A stretch of DNA of 64,000 bases from positions 3,782,001 through 3,846,000 of the forward strand of contig NZ_JARUBH010000009.1 in the NCBI RefSeq assembly GCF_029626105.1, given 5' to 3'. Numbering within the stretch: the first letter of the stretch is position 1; each line of letters begins with the position of its first letter. The notes beneath the pieces are model-generated. The model did not search any database. It was not told the origin of the DNA and saw only the letters and a program-made list of their open reading frames with translations. Source of the stretch: Solwaraspora sp. WMMD792. Its GTDB lineage: Bacteria > Actinomycetota > Actinomycetes > Mycobacteriales > Micromonosporaceae. Position numbers and translations under genes: made by a program. Below are positions 27,281 to 35,884 of the stretch, in pieces.

Positions 27281-28609
27281 TTGTCGGATAACGATCGCGG
27301 CCCGCGGTGCTACTTCTTTCTCAGCTACGCTCGCGAAGACGAAGACGAGTGGGTTCGACGCTTCTACCATGACCTGAGCAACGAAGTCCGGGCTTATGCC
27401 GGGCTTTCACCCGGCACCGAGGTCGGCTTCCTCGACACGCAGAGCCTGGATCTGGGCGCACGATGGTCTGACCGGCTGGCCCGGGAACTCGCCCGCTGTT
27501 GCACCTTCGTCGCGTTGATCTCCCCCCGCTACGTGAAGAGTCCCTGGTGCGGTCGTGAGTGGGCGGTGTTCGCCGACCGGCTCGCCCAGCACACGTCGTC
27601 GGACGGACCACCCTCCGCACTGCTACCGGTGAACTGGCTGTCCACCCCCACCCTGCCGGCGGTGGTGGGCGACCACCAGTTGACCGACAGCAGTCTTCCG
27701 CCGCAGTACCTTGAGAAAGGACTGCGCAGACTTTCCCGGCTCAACAACTACGAGGACCCGTACCTCGACGTCGTCGAGGTACTCGCCAAGAAGATCGTGC
27801 GCAACGCGCACGCGGACGAGGTGCCACGACTCGTCACGCCGCCGGCCTTCACGCAGGTGCCGAGCGTCTTCCACCCGCCGGTGCCGGCCAATCGGCCGAC
27901 CCGGTCGCCAGCGACCTGGCCGCCGGACCCGGGTCAGCCGGTGGCGCCCGGTCCGGTGGCGCCCGGACCGGCGATGTCCGCCGGACCGGCCGACCAACGG
28001 ATCTGTTTCGTGGTCGCCGCGCCTGTCGACGACGACGTACGGGGCTTTCTGGCGTCGACCGGCCGGGACCGTCGCTACTACGGCCCGACCCCCGCCGACT
28101 GGTCCCCGTACCTGCCGGAACTCGACATGCCGCTGGTCGAGTACGCGCGGCAGGTCGCGGAGCAGGAGCAGTTCACGGCGGTCGTCACCGATCTGGCCGG
28201 GCTGCACTCCGCGGTGGGCGCCGCCCAGGCCGGCGGCTCGCCGGTGGTCCTGCTGGTCGACCTGTGGGTGGTCTACGTCGACGGGCCCCGGCGGCTCCTC
28301 AGCCAGCACAGCGGAGACACCTTCGACGATTGGCCGGTGACCGCCGTGCTGGTACCGGCCAACGGCACCGACGCACAGACCCGGTCCCGGCACAACGAGC
28401 TCATGGCGGCACTGCGCCAGGTCATCGGCGACCGGATGCGCAACTCCGGTGCGGTGATCTCCCGTACCCGGATCTCCAGCCATCAGGAGTTCCGCAGCGA
28501 CCTCCAGGCGGTCCTGGAAAAGGTCCGCAACGACGGGTTCCGAACCCGCCACCCGTACCACCGTCCGCCCGGCCGTCCCAACCCTCGACCGATCCTGCGG
28601 GGGCCCTGA
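27281..28609 (+). CDS. fxsC: TIR-like protein FxsC
   Basis: 442 aa. Residues about 10-170 are a TIR domain: CYFFLSYAREDED at strand A, GFLDTQSLDLGARW at the BB loop, and SPRYVKSPWCGREW, where the Glu after WC aligns with the NAD-hydrolase Glu of active TIR domains. A Pro-rich linker (about 210-245) leads to the FxsC C-terminal domain, starting RICFVVAAP and ending with TRISSHQEFR. FxsC marks FxSxx/FxsB peptide loci. The chosen start is TTG with GGAGGG close upstream; in-frame extension to 27203 is possible. The gene is 26 nt before fxsT on the same strand. Whether the TIR is a nucleotide hydrolase or a signalling adaptor is not known. Confidence 0.85.
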   Translation: MSDNDRGPRCYFFLSYAREDEDEWVRRFYHDLSNEVRAYAGLSPGTEVGFLDTQSLDLGARWSDRLARELARCCTFVALISPRYVKSPWCGREWAVFADRLAQHTSSDGPPSALLPVNWLSTPTLPAVVGDHQLTDSSLPPQYLEKGLRRLSRLNNYEDPYLDVVEVLAKKIVRNAHADEVPRLVTPPAFTQVPSVFHPPVPANRPTRSPATWPPDPGQPVAPGPVAPGPAMSAGPADQRICFVVAAPVDDDVRGFLASTGRDRRYYGPTPADWSPYLPELDMPLVEYARQVAEQEQFTAVVTDLAGLHSAVGAAQAGGSPVVLLVDLWVVYVDGPRRLLSQHSGDTFDDWPVTAVLVPANGTDAQTRSRHNELMAALRQVIGDRMRNSGAVISRTRISSHQEFRSDLQAVLEKVRNDGFRTRHPYHRPPGRPNPRPILRGP

Positions 28610-28635
28610 CGCGCCCACGGCTGAAGGAGCACACG

Positions 28636-31600
28636 ATGCCCGGTCCCCTGTCGTCCCGAGGTCAGATCGTCACGTTCTACTCGTTCAAGGGCGGCACCGG
28701 CCGCACCATGGCACTGGCCAACGTGGCCTGGATCCTGGCCGCCAACGGCAAGCGGGTGCTCGCCGTGGACTGGGATCTGGAGTCCCCCGGCCTGCACCAC
28801 TACTTCCGGCCGTTCCTGACCGATCCGAAGCTGCGCCACTCGCGGGGCGTCATCGACGTGATGCGCGACTTCGCCGCCCGAGTCGTCGACCCCGGTACGC
28901 CGATCGACGGCCCGAACTGGTTCCGGCACGTCGCGGACGTAGAACGTGAGGCTGTCTCACTGAACTGGCGTTTCCCCAACGGCGGAAGTCTCGACCTGCT
29001 CCCAGCCGGGGTGCAGGACCCGGCGTACTCGCAACGGGTGAGCGGCTTTGACTGGCGCAACTTCTACGACCGGCTCAACGGTGAGGCGTTCCTGCACGCG
29101 ATCCGCGACAGCATGCGGCAGCAGTACGACTGGGTACTCATCGACAGCCGCACCGGCCTCAGCGACTCGGCCGGGATCTGCACGGTCGTCATGCCCGACA
29201 CCGTGGTCGACTGCTTCACCCTCAACGACCAGAGCATCGACGGCGCGGCCGCAGTAGCGGAGGCGATCCGCAGCCAGCGCCGCGACGAAGCGGTACGGAT
29301 TCTGCCGGTGCCGATGCGGGTGGAGGCCGCCGAGCAGTTCAAGCTGGAAGCTGGCCGGGACTACGCCCGGTACCGCTTCGGATCCTATCTGGATGCCACC
29401 GACGACGAGGCCGACGCCTACTGGGGCGACGTGGAGATCCCGTACAAACCATTCTTCGCGTACGAGGAGATCCTTGCGGTCTTTGGCGAGCGCTCCCGCC
29501 AGGAGTACTCACTGCTCTCCTCGTATGAACGACTCAGTGGAATCATCACCAGTGACACGGTCCGCGAGTTCCCGGCCATCGACGAACGCGAACGCCGACG
29601 ACGACTCGCCCAGTACGAACGACAGAAGTCGCTGCTGCCCAACGACGTCGTGGTCAGCTACGCCTCGGTGAACCGGTCCTGGACCGACTGGATCGCCAAC
29701 GAGTTGGAGAGCATCGGCCTGCGGGTCACCTTGCGGGAGGTGGACCTGACCACCGGCGAGACGTCGACCGGCGACGTCGGACTCGACTCGTGGCTCGACT
29801 CGTGGCTCGACCCCACCACCCGGGTATTGGCTCTGCTGTCGCGCGACTACGTCGTCTCGGCCAACGCGGCGTCGCTCTGGCGGGCCGCCACAGCCAAGGA
29901 CCCGACCGGCGCCATGCTGGTCCCGGTGCGGCTGGACAACACCCGGCTGCCGGCCCCGTTCACCGACCGGGTCGCGGCGCTCGACCTGGTCAACAGCACC
30001 GAAGAACGGGCCCGGCAGGCGCTGCTGGGCATCTTCGACGGCGTCGCCCCGGCCGGCCGCCGGCCGGCCGGCCGGCACACTCCACGCTTTCCGGCCGGTC
30101 AGCCCCCGGTCTGGGAGGTCCCACAGCGCAACACCACCTTCACCGGCCGCAGCGACCTCCTCGAAGGACTGCGCGACCGGCTCTCCGCCGACGCCACCTC
30201 GGTCATGCCGCAGGCGCTGCACGGTCTGGGCGGCGTGGGCAAGACGCAGATCGCGCTGGAGTACGCGCACCGGTTCGCGGTGGATTACGACATCGTCTGG
30301 TGGATGTCGGCCGAACAGCCGGAACTGGTCCGCAGTTCCCTCGCCGAGCTGTCCGAACGCCTCGACCTGCCGACCGGTGGGGACCTGAGCGAGCAGGTGG
30401 ACACTGTGCTCGACGCGCTGCGCCTGGGCGAGCCGTACCAGCGCTGGCTGTTGATCTTCGACAACGCGGGCGACCCCGCCGAGCTCGAACGCTATCTGCC
30501 GCAGGGGCCGGGGCACATCGTCATCACCACCCGCGACGCCGGCTGGTCCCGTCGGGCGACCACGACCGAGGTGGGGGTGTTCAGCCGGGCGGAGAGTGTG
30601 GCGCTGCTGCGTCGCCGGGTTCCCGCGCTGACCCCGCCACAGGCGGACGCCCTGGCGGAGAAGCTGGGCGACCTGCCGCTGGTGATCGAGCAGGCCGGCG
30701 CCTGGCTGGCAGTGACCGGAATGCCGGTGCAGACCTACACCGAACTGCTGGACACCCAGCTGTCCCGGGTGCTGAGCGAAAACCCGCCGCCCAGCTACGG
30801 GGTGCCGGCCGCCGCGACCTGGCGGCTGTCCCTGGACCGGCTGCGCCGGCAGATGCCGGCCGCCGCGAAGCTGCTGGAGGTGTGCGCGTTCTTCGCGGCC
30901 GAGCCGATCCCGATCTCCTTTTTCTACAACGAGCGGTTCATCGCCGTACTACTCCCGATGGACCCGCTGCTCAGCGAGCCACTGGTCCAAGGGCGACTGG
31001 TCCAGGAGATCGGCCGGTACGCGCTGGCCCGGATCGACTCCGGGCAGTCGACGCTCCAGCTGCACCGGCTGGTGCAGGCGGTCATCCGCGACGGGCTACC
31101 TGAGGTCGAGCAGCAGGCCAACCGCCAGCACGTCCATGAGATCCTCGCCTCGATCAATCCGAAGGATCCCGACGACGTCAACCTGTGGCGCGCCTACCAG
31201 CAGCTCCATCGCCACCTCGGTGCCTCCGGCGCGCTGGAGTCGACCATACCGGCGGTACGCCAGCTGGTCATCGACATGGTCCGGTATCTCTGGAAACGTG
31301 GCGACCATCAGGCCAGCCAGCAGCTGGGTGAGAGCGCGTTGGCCGGCTGGCAGGCCCGGCCCGATGCGTCCACCGAGGACGTCACCACGTTGTCCCTGCG
31401 GCTGCACCTGGCCAACGCCACCCGCTCACTCGCCCGGTACGACGAGGCGTACGCGGCGGACACCGAGATCCGTGACGCGCTGGCCCGTCAGCTCGACTGG
31501 AACCATCCGTACACGATCATGGCGACCTCGTCGCTCGCCGCCGATCTGCGGGCCAAGGGCCGGTACGCCGAGGCCAAGGAACTCGACGAGCAGGGACTGA

Positions 31601-32580
31601 CGTTGTCCACCGAGGTACTCGGACAGGAGCACTACCGGACGACCAACGCGATGAACAACCTTGCGTTGTCGCTGGCCCTGGTCGGCGATTTCCAGTCCGC
31701 CGCCGCTCTTGACGAGCAGGCCCTGGAGATCCGCCGCCGCACGCTGGGGCACCGCCACCAGGTGACCCTCTCCTCGGTCGCCGCGCTCGGCCGCGACTAC
31801 CGGGACCTGGGTCGCTTCTCGGAGGCCCAGGAGTTGCTCGGCAGCCACCTCCCGATAGCCCAGGAGGAGCTCGGCGAGACCCATCCGCTCACGCTGCGGA
31901 TCACCCGCACCCTGGCGGTCACCCTGCGCAAGGCGGGCGAGATCGACGCCGCCTACCGGATGAGCGCCGAGTCGCTGCCCAGGCACGAACGCAAGCTCGG
32001 CGCGCTGCACCCGGACACCATCGCCTGCGCCAGCAACCTGGCGTGCGACCAGTCGGCGATCGGCGACGACCGGACCGCCCGGGAGACCGCAGAGGACGTG
32101 CTCGTCCGCTGCCGGGCCAAGGTCGGCGAAGATCATCCGTTCCTGCTGTCCGGGGAGAACAACCTTGCGATCTTCCTGCGCCGGCTGGGTGAGCTCGACG
32201 CCGCGCACCCGATCGCCGAGCGGGTGGTCGACCGGTTGTCGGCCACCCTCGGTCCGGACCATCCGTACACGCTGGCCTGCCGGATCAACTATGCGAACCA
32301 GCTGTACGACCTGCGGGAGTACCCCGCCGCGTTGCAGGTCGACCTCGACGTACGGGATCGGATCAACCGGTCACTCGGTCCGGACCATCCGGACACCCTC
32401 GCGGCCGAGAACAATCTGGCCGTCAGCCTGCGCCGGACCGGATCAACGGATCAGGCAGACGGGCTCGCCGGCAGCGTGCTGCACCGCGCCTACCGGGTAC
32501 TCGGCCTGGAACACCCCAACTCCACGGCCGTCCGCAACGGGGTCCGGCTCAACTGCGATATCGACCCTCCGCAGTTCTGA
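28636..32580 (+). CDS. fxsT: FxSxx-COOH system TPR protein FxsT, copy 1 (ATPase-TIR-NB-ARC-TPR)
   Basis: 1314 aa. Domains in order: a ParA/MinD-like ATPase (1-300) with P-loop YSFKGGTGRTMALANVAW, where Arg23 replaces the usual GKT Lys; a TIR-like domain (about 338-460) beginning NDVVVSYASVNRSW; an NB-ARC-type NTPase (about 500-760) with FTGRSDLL, P-loop LHGLGGVGKTQIALEYAHR, Walker B WLLIFDNAGDP and sensor IVITTRD; then TPR repeats (about 870-1310) of the 42-residue HPxTL type. This is an NLR-like (STAND) layout. The TIR-like part has no WCxxE motif, so it is probably not an NADase. ATG with AAGGAG at 6 nt, 26 nt after fxsC. Its 3' end overlaps the converging hydroxylase gene by 32 nt. A 12-bp tandem duplication encodes LDSWLDSW. 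Confidence 0.9.
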   Translation: MPGPLSSRGQIVTFYSFKGGTGRTMALANVAWILAANGKRVLAVDWDLESPGLHHYFRPFLTDPKLRHSRGVIDVMRDFAARVVDPGTPIDGPNWFRHVADVEREAVSLNWRFPNGGSLDLLPAGVQDPAYSQRVSGFDWRNFYDRLNGEAFLHAIRDSMRQQYDWVLIDSRTGLSDSAGICTVVMPDTVVDCFTLNDQSIDGAAAVAEAIRSQRRDEAVRILPVPMRVEAAEQFKLEAGRDYARYRFGSYLDATDDEADAYWGDVEIPYKPFFAYEEILAVFGERSRQEYSLLSSYERLSGIITSDTVREFPAIDERERRRRLAQYERQKSLLPNDVVVSYASVNRSWTDWIANELESIGLRVTLREVDLTTGETSTGDVGLDSWLDSWLDPTTRVLALLSRDYVVSANAASLWRAATAKDPTGAMLVPVRLDNTRLPAPFTDRVAALDLVNSTEERARQALLGIFDGVAPAGRRPAGRHTPRFPAGQPPVWEVPQRNTTFTGRSDLLEGLRDRLSADATSVMPQALHGLGGVGKTQIALEYAHRFAVDYDIVWWMSAEQPELVRSSLAELSERLDLPTGGDLSEQVDTVLDALRLGEPYQRWLLIFDNAGDPAELERYLPQGPGHIVITTRDAGWSRRATTTEVGVFSRAESVALLRRRVPALTPPQADALAEKLGDLPLVIEQAGAWLAVTGMPVQTYTELLDTQLSRVLSENPPPSYGVPAAATWRLSLDRLRRQMPAAAKLLEVCAFFAAEPIPISFFYNERFIAVLLPMDPLLSEPLVQGRLVQEIGRYALARIDSGQSTLQLHRLVQAVIRDGLPEVEQQANRQHVHEILASINPKDPDDVNLWRAYQQLHRHLGASGALESTIPAVRQLVIDMVRYLWKRGDHQASQQLGESALAGWQARPDASTEDVTTLSLRLHLANATRSLARYDEAYAADTEIRDALARQLDWNHPYTIMATSSLAADLRAKGRYAEAKELDEQGLTLSTEVLGQEHYRTTNAMNNLALSLALVGDFQSAAALDEQALEIRRRTLGHRHQVTLSSVAALGRDYRDLGRFSEAQELLGSHLPIAQEELGETHPLTLRITRTLAVTLRKAGEIDAAYRMSAESLPRHERKLGALHPDTIACASNLACDQSAIGDDRTARETAEDVLVRCRAKVGEDHPFLLSGENNLAIFLRRLGELDAAHPIAERVVDRLSATLGPDHPYTLACRINYANQLYDLREYPAALQVDLDVRDRINRSLGPDHPDTLAAENNLAVSLRRTGSTDQADGLAGSVLHRAYRVLGLEHPNSTAVRNGVRLNCDIDPPQF

Positions 32581-34330
32581 CCGGGCCTGCCGCCGACAGC
32601 CAGCGGACGAGCGCCGACGGCCGGACGTCAGCCGCGCCGGCCCGCCGGAGTTCGCCCAGCAACGCGCGGACGAGCTCCGGTCGGGCGGCGGGCGCGTCGT
32701 CGGCCGACGACTGGGCGGCGGGCGTCAGCTCCAACGCCAGCATCGCCCAGGCCTCCGCGTCGTCCGGATCGTCGAACAGCCGACGGTCCAGCACACTGAC
32801 CCGGTCCGCGGTCCGGTCGTCCCGGATGCCGGGCGCCGGCGGAGCCGCGACCACCGACGCCCGGCCGGTGATCGTCTCCTGCCGGATCCGGCGCACCAGG
32901 CTCGCGGCCATCGCGGCGCCGCCGGCCGGCCTCGCGACGGCGAGCTCGACCTCGACGGCCTGCGTCGACGCGTCGAGCCCGGCGCGGAAGGCGGCGGCCA
33001 GCGGCGAGAGCTGCTCCGCCGGCACCTGGAGGTTGCGGAGCCGCCACTGGACGTCGGCGACCGTCATACAGGCCGACACCCCGGCCTGCACCTCGGCGTC
33101 GGCGGCACCGGGCCAGCCGTGCAGGGTGTCGGCGAGCCGTTCGACGAAGGTCTCCCCGAGAGGGGTCAGCGCCGACGAACCGGCGAACGCGTCGATCGCC
33201 CGCCGGCACTGGTCCCGCCAGAGCACGTACTCGAAATCGGCCCCCCGCCGCGCCGGACCGGTCAGCCGCGAGCGACGAGCCCGCCAGAAGTCAGCGACCG
33301 CGACGTGCGCGTAGATGCCCTGCAGCAGTGCGCTGGCCGGGCGGGGATCGGTACGCCAGGGAGCGTGGAAGACGTCCGGGCAGTCGGGGTCGGTCAGCGC
33401 GAACAGATCAAGTACGGCGCTCAGCTTGGTGTGCTGCGTCTCGTGCACCATCAACAGTGCCAGCTCCGCCGCGTCGGCTGGCACCGAGATCGCCACCGCG
33501 CCGTAGGTCCGCTGGTGCGAGGCGCTGACCGAGCCGCCGGGCGACCCGGCCGGCACCAGCGAGCGGAGGCAGCCGGCCACCGTCGGGGCGTACTGGACAA
33601 GGTCCGTGCCGATCAACGTCCACGCCTGCGGCAGGTGCGCCCGCAGCCGGCTCAGCGGCCGACCGCGCAGCCGGTCGGTGACCGGTAGCCCGAAGCAGCT
33701 CCGGTGCGGGTCGAGGTCGTCGATCTCGATAGCGAGATCACCGGCCGGACCGCGACAGTGGACCACCCGGTACGCCTGCCGGGCGTCACCGGTACGCAGC
33801 ACGGTGCCGTCGTACCGGAGAACCCGGTGCCGGGGGCCGAGGCCGCCGACCCGACCGAGCCCCGGAATCAGCACCGTCTCGACGCCGACGGGCAGGCTCA
33901 GCTCGAACGCGGTCCCGGTGGCCATCGCGGCGGCGGCGGCGAGCCCGGTCAGATACTCCGGACCGGGTGGCCCGGGCGGGCTCCGGTCCGGCTGCGGATC
34001 GCCGTCCCGCCGGCTGCCGGGCACCGGCTGCCGGCCATGCAGCAGCCGATGCGCCCACAGGTCGACGAACGGACGGGAGAGCACCGTCGCGGCCGCCGTC
34101 GACGACTGCGTCACAGCGGTGTCCAGCACGGCCCACGCCTGCTGCCCGGTCTCACCGAGTCTGGTACGCAGCCGCAGCTCCCGCAGCAGCAGCAGCCGCT
34201 TGCTCAACTGTGCGCGGCCCAGCGCGGACAACGTCCCGGTGTCGCCACCGCCAGCGGCGAGCGCATCGAACTGAGCCCGGGTGAGGCCGTGCCGCCGGCC
34301 GGGGTCGGTCGGCGGCGCACCCGTGGTCAC
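32549..34330 (-). CDS. HExxH-type peptide beta-hydroxylase of the FxsB system
   Basis: 593 aa. The metal motif is MVHETQHTK with H296-E297 and H300, the hallmark of the HExxH domain found fused to, or next to, FxsB maturases; the family is now described as alpha-ketoglutarate-dependent peptide beta-hydroxylases. The N-terminal 230 residues are helical, with a Pro-rich break near 115-125. The C-terminal third is Ala/Arg-rich helical. Its GTG start overlaps the stop of the radical SAM gene (GTGA), which fixes the start and implies translational coupling. In many related loci this domain is part of FxsB; here it is a separate protein. It presumably hydroxylates the beta carbon of a residue in the cyclised precursor tail. 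Confidence 0.85.
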   Translation of the reverse strand: MTTGAPPTDPGRRHGLTRAQFDALAAGGGDTGTLSALGRAQLSKRLLLLRELRLRTRLGETGQQAWAVLDTAVTQSSTAAATVLSRPFVDLWAHRLLHGRQPVPGSRRDGDPQPDRSPPGPPGPEYLTGLAAAAAMATGTAFELSLPVGVETVLIPGLGRVGGLGPRHRVLRYDGTVLRTGDARQAYRVVHCRGPAGDLAIEIDDLDPHRSCFGLPVTDRLRGRPLSRLRAHLPQAWTLIGTDLVQYAPTVAGCLRSLVPAGSPGGSVSASHQRTYGAVAISVPADAAELALLMVHETQHTKLSAVLDLFALTDPDCPDVFHAPWRTDPRPASALLQGIYAHVAVADFWRARRSRLTGPARRGADFEYVLWRDQCRRAIDAFAGSSALTPLGETFVERLADTLHGWPGAADAEVQAGVSACMTVADVQWRLRNLQVPAEQLSPLAAAFRAGLDASTQAVEVELAVARPAGGAAMAASLVRRIRQETITGRASVVAAPPAPGIRDDRTADRVSVLDRRLFDDPDDAEAWAMLALELTPAAQSSADDAPAARPELVRALLGELRRAGAADVRPSALVRWLSAAGPVRTAEGRYRS

Positions 34331-35547
34331 CGGAGAGCTCCGACGTCGTGCTGGCGGTCCCCAGCGGCCGCCAGTCGCCGCAGATCGGTCCGCATCCGAC
34401 CGTGTACGTGACCGATCAGCCGGGCCAGATCCGGACAGTAGACCGACGGGTTGCCGAACCCGGTCGAACCGTCGTACCGGTGTGCGTAGTGCCCGCCGCC
34501 GCAGACGTTCACCAGGCTGCAACGTCGGCAGGTCGTACCGAGCGCGGCCAGGCCGATCTGGCGTTGACGCAGCCCGGGAAGCAGCAGCAGATCGTCGAAT
34601 CCGGAACGCTCGACGTGCAGCCCGGTTGCGGTCGCGCCAGCTGTGGTGGTCTTCAGCGCGTCGCCGTGTTCGATGCTGCCGTCGGTCTCCACCACGACGA
34701 AGTCGACGGGTGCCAACCCGACCGATTCGCTCCGGCCGGGACCGCCGAGCAGCAGCGACATGATCACACTGAACAGACGGATGTCCGTCTCCCGCTGTGG
34801 CGCGTCGTACCACCGGTCGAACACGGCGATCAGCCAGTCCGCGTACGGTGTGTGCGTGGTTCCCGGGCCACGACCGGCCGGCGGGGAACTCCAGTTCCCG
34901 TGCGGCAGCAGCAGGTCCAGCCGCGGCGGGGCGAACCGCAGCAGGCCGGCGTACACCTCGATCGGATCGTTGCGCAGGTTGATCGTACATAGTAGACCGC
35001 CGAACAGGTGCCGGAACCGGTCCTGCCGCAGCCGGTCCAGCCCTGCCGACACGTCGGTGTAGCTGCCTCCGCCATGTGGGAAACGCCGGTGCAGATCGTT
35101 GGCGTGACGGTCGCCGTCCAAGCTGACGCCAACCCGCACCGAGAGCCGACTAAACGTCTCCAGAAAGGCCTCGTCGAGAAGGACTCCGTTTGTTTGCACC
35201 GTGAAAGTGACCACGATGTCCGGTGACATCCGCCGCCGGACAGCGGCCACCGCGTATTCAAAGAAATCGACGCCGGCCAGCAGCGGCTCGCCACCGTGAA
35301 AGGTGACCGTCACCCGTGACAGCCGCCACCGGCGGGCATGTTCGGCGAGACGGTCGGCGGCAGCGTCGATCACCGACGGTGACATGATCAAAGGCTGTCG
35401 ACGCCAAGACTGATCGACATGCTGGTAGACATAGCAGTAGCTGCACGAGAGGTTGCAGCGACTGTGCACCTTCAGTAACATGTGCCTTAGCGGCGTCAGC
35501 CCAGCGGGCGGCGAGGTGGCCGGATCAGATATAGTTGTTGAATGCAC
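34327..35547 (-). CDS. fxsB: FxsB-type cyclophane-forming radical SAM/SPASM peptide maturase
   Basis: 406 aa. The radical SAM cluster motif is C31-N-L-S-C35-S-Y-C38 within KVHSRCNLSCSYCYVYQH, followed by FHGGEPLL, QTNGVLL and VSLDGD, all standard SPASM-maturase blocks. The C-terminal auxiliary-cluster region has CRRCSLVNVCGGGHYAHRY and a later VYCPDL. FxsB enzymes link an aromatic side chain to the beta carbon of the residue two positions on, making a three-residue cyclophane. GTG at 35547 is chosen because GGAGG lies 6 nt upstream (35554-35558). The start is inside the last codons of the precursor gene (23-nt overlap), and the end overlaps the hydroxylase start. The order precursor, maturase, hydroxylase forms one operon. 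Confidence 0.9.
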   Translation of the reverse strand: MHSTTISDPATSPPAGLTPLRHMLLKVHSRCNLSCSYCYVYQHVDQSWRRQPLIMSPSVIDAAADRLAEHARRWRLSRVTVTFHGGEPLLAGVDFFEYAVAAVRRRMSPDIVVTFTVQTNGVLLDEAFLETFSRLSVRVGVSLDGDRHANDLHRRFPHGGGSYTDVSAGLDRLRQDRFRHLFGGLLCTINLRNDPIEVYAGLLRFAPPRLDLLLPHGNWSSPPAGRGPGTTHTPYADWLIAVFDRWYDAPQRETDIRLFSVIMSLLLGGPGRSESVGLAPVDFVVVETDGSIEHGDALKTTTAGATATGLHVERSGFDDLLLLPGLRQRQIGLAALGTTCRRCSLVNVCGGGHYAHRYDGSTGFGNPSVYCPDLARLIGHVHGRMRTDLRRLAAAGDRQHDVGALR

Positions 35548-35722
35548 TGACGGCCTCCGCAAGGCGGTCAGCGGCTGTGGAATGGTCCGCCGATTCAACC
35601 TCGTAGCGATTGCGGATGGCATGGCCGAGTGCATTGTCGCCCGGTGACATCAGGGTCGACCACGGCAAGTCGGTGACATCTACGATAGCGCCTTCAATGC
35701 CGCGCTCCGGTGAAGCCGTCAT
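35525..35722 (-). CDS. FxSxx-COOH-type RiPP precursor peptide ending FNNYI
   Basis: 65 aa beginning MTASPERGIEGAIVDVTDLP. The leader carries the FxsA-type pattern IVDVTDLPWSTL, and the peptide ends SAFNNYI at the stop codon. In canonical precursors the tail is FxSxx; here it is F-N-N-Y-I, so Asn takes the Ser position. In three-residue cyclophane RiPPs the third residue is often Asn, so crosslinking of Phe to the beta carbon of the second Asn is plausible, with later beta-hydroxylation by the HExxH enzyme. ATG 35722 has AGAGG 5 nt upstream; an upstream ATG at 35746 lacks a ribosome site. It sits 162 nt behind the second fxsT and overlaps fxsB by 23 nt. Confidence 0.85.
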   Translation of the reverse strand: MTASPERGIEGAIVDVTDLPWSTLMSPGDNALGHAIRNRYEVESADHSTAADRLAEAVSAFNNYI

Positions 35723-35884
35723 GGAGGCCTCTTGTCTCAAAGTCATCTCAAATTTGTTTCGGACAGGTTAGACAGCAGGCGCGACTACCCGACGCCGTGC
35801 CCAACGTGGATAACCGGAACAGTGTACGACACGTCACAGGCAGAGCCACGGTAAACCCCGACGAAAGTCGAACGCGGCGTGGGA

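Noticed and set aside
35723-35746. Upstream ATG as start of the RiPP precursor (8 extra residues)
   Set aside because: No ribosome site precedes it, while the ATG at 35722 has AGAGG at 5 nt.
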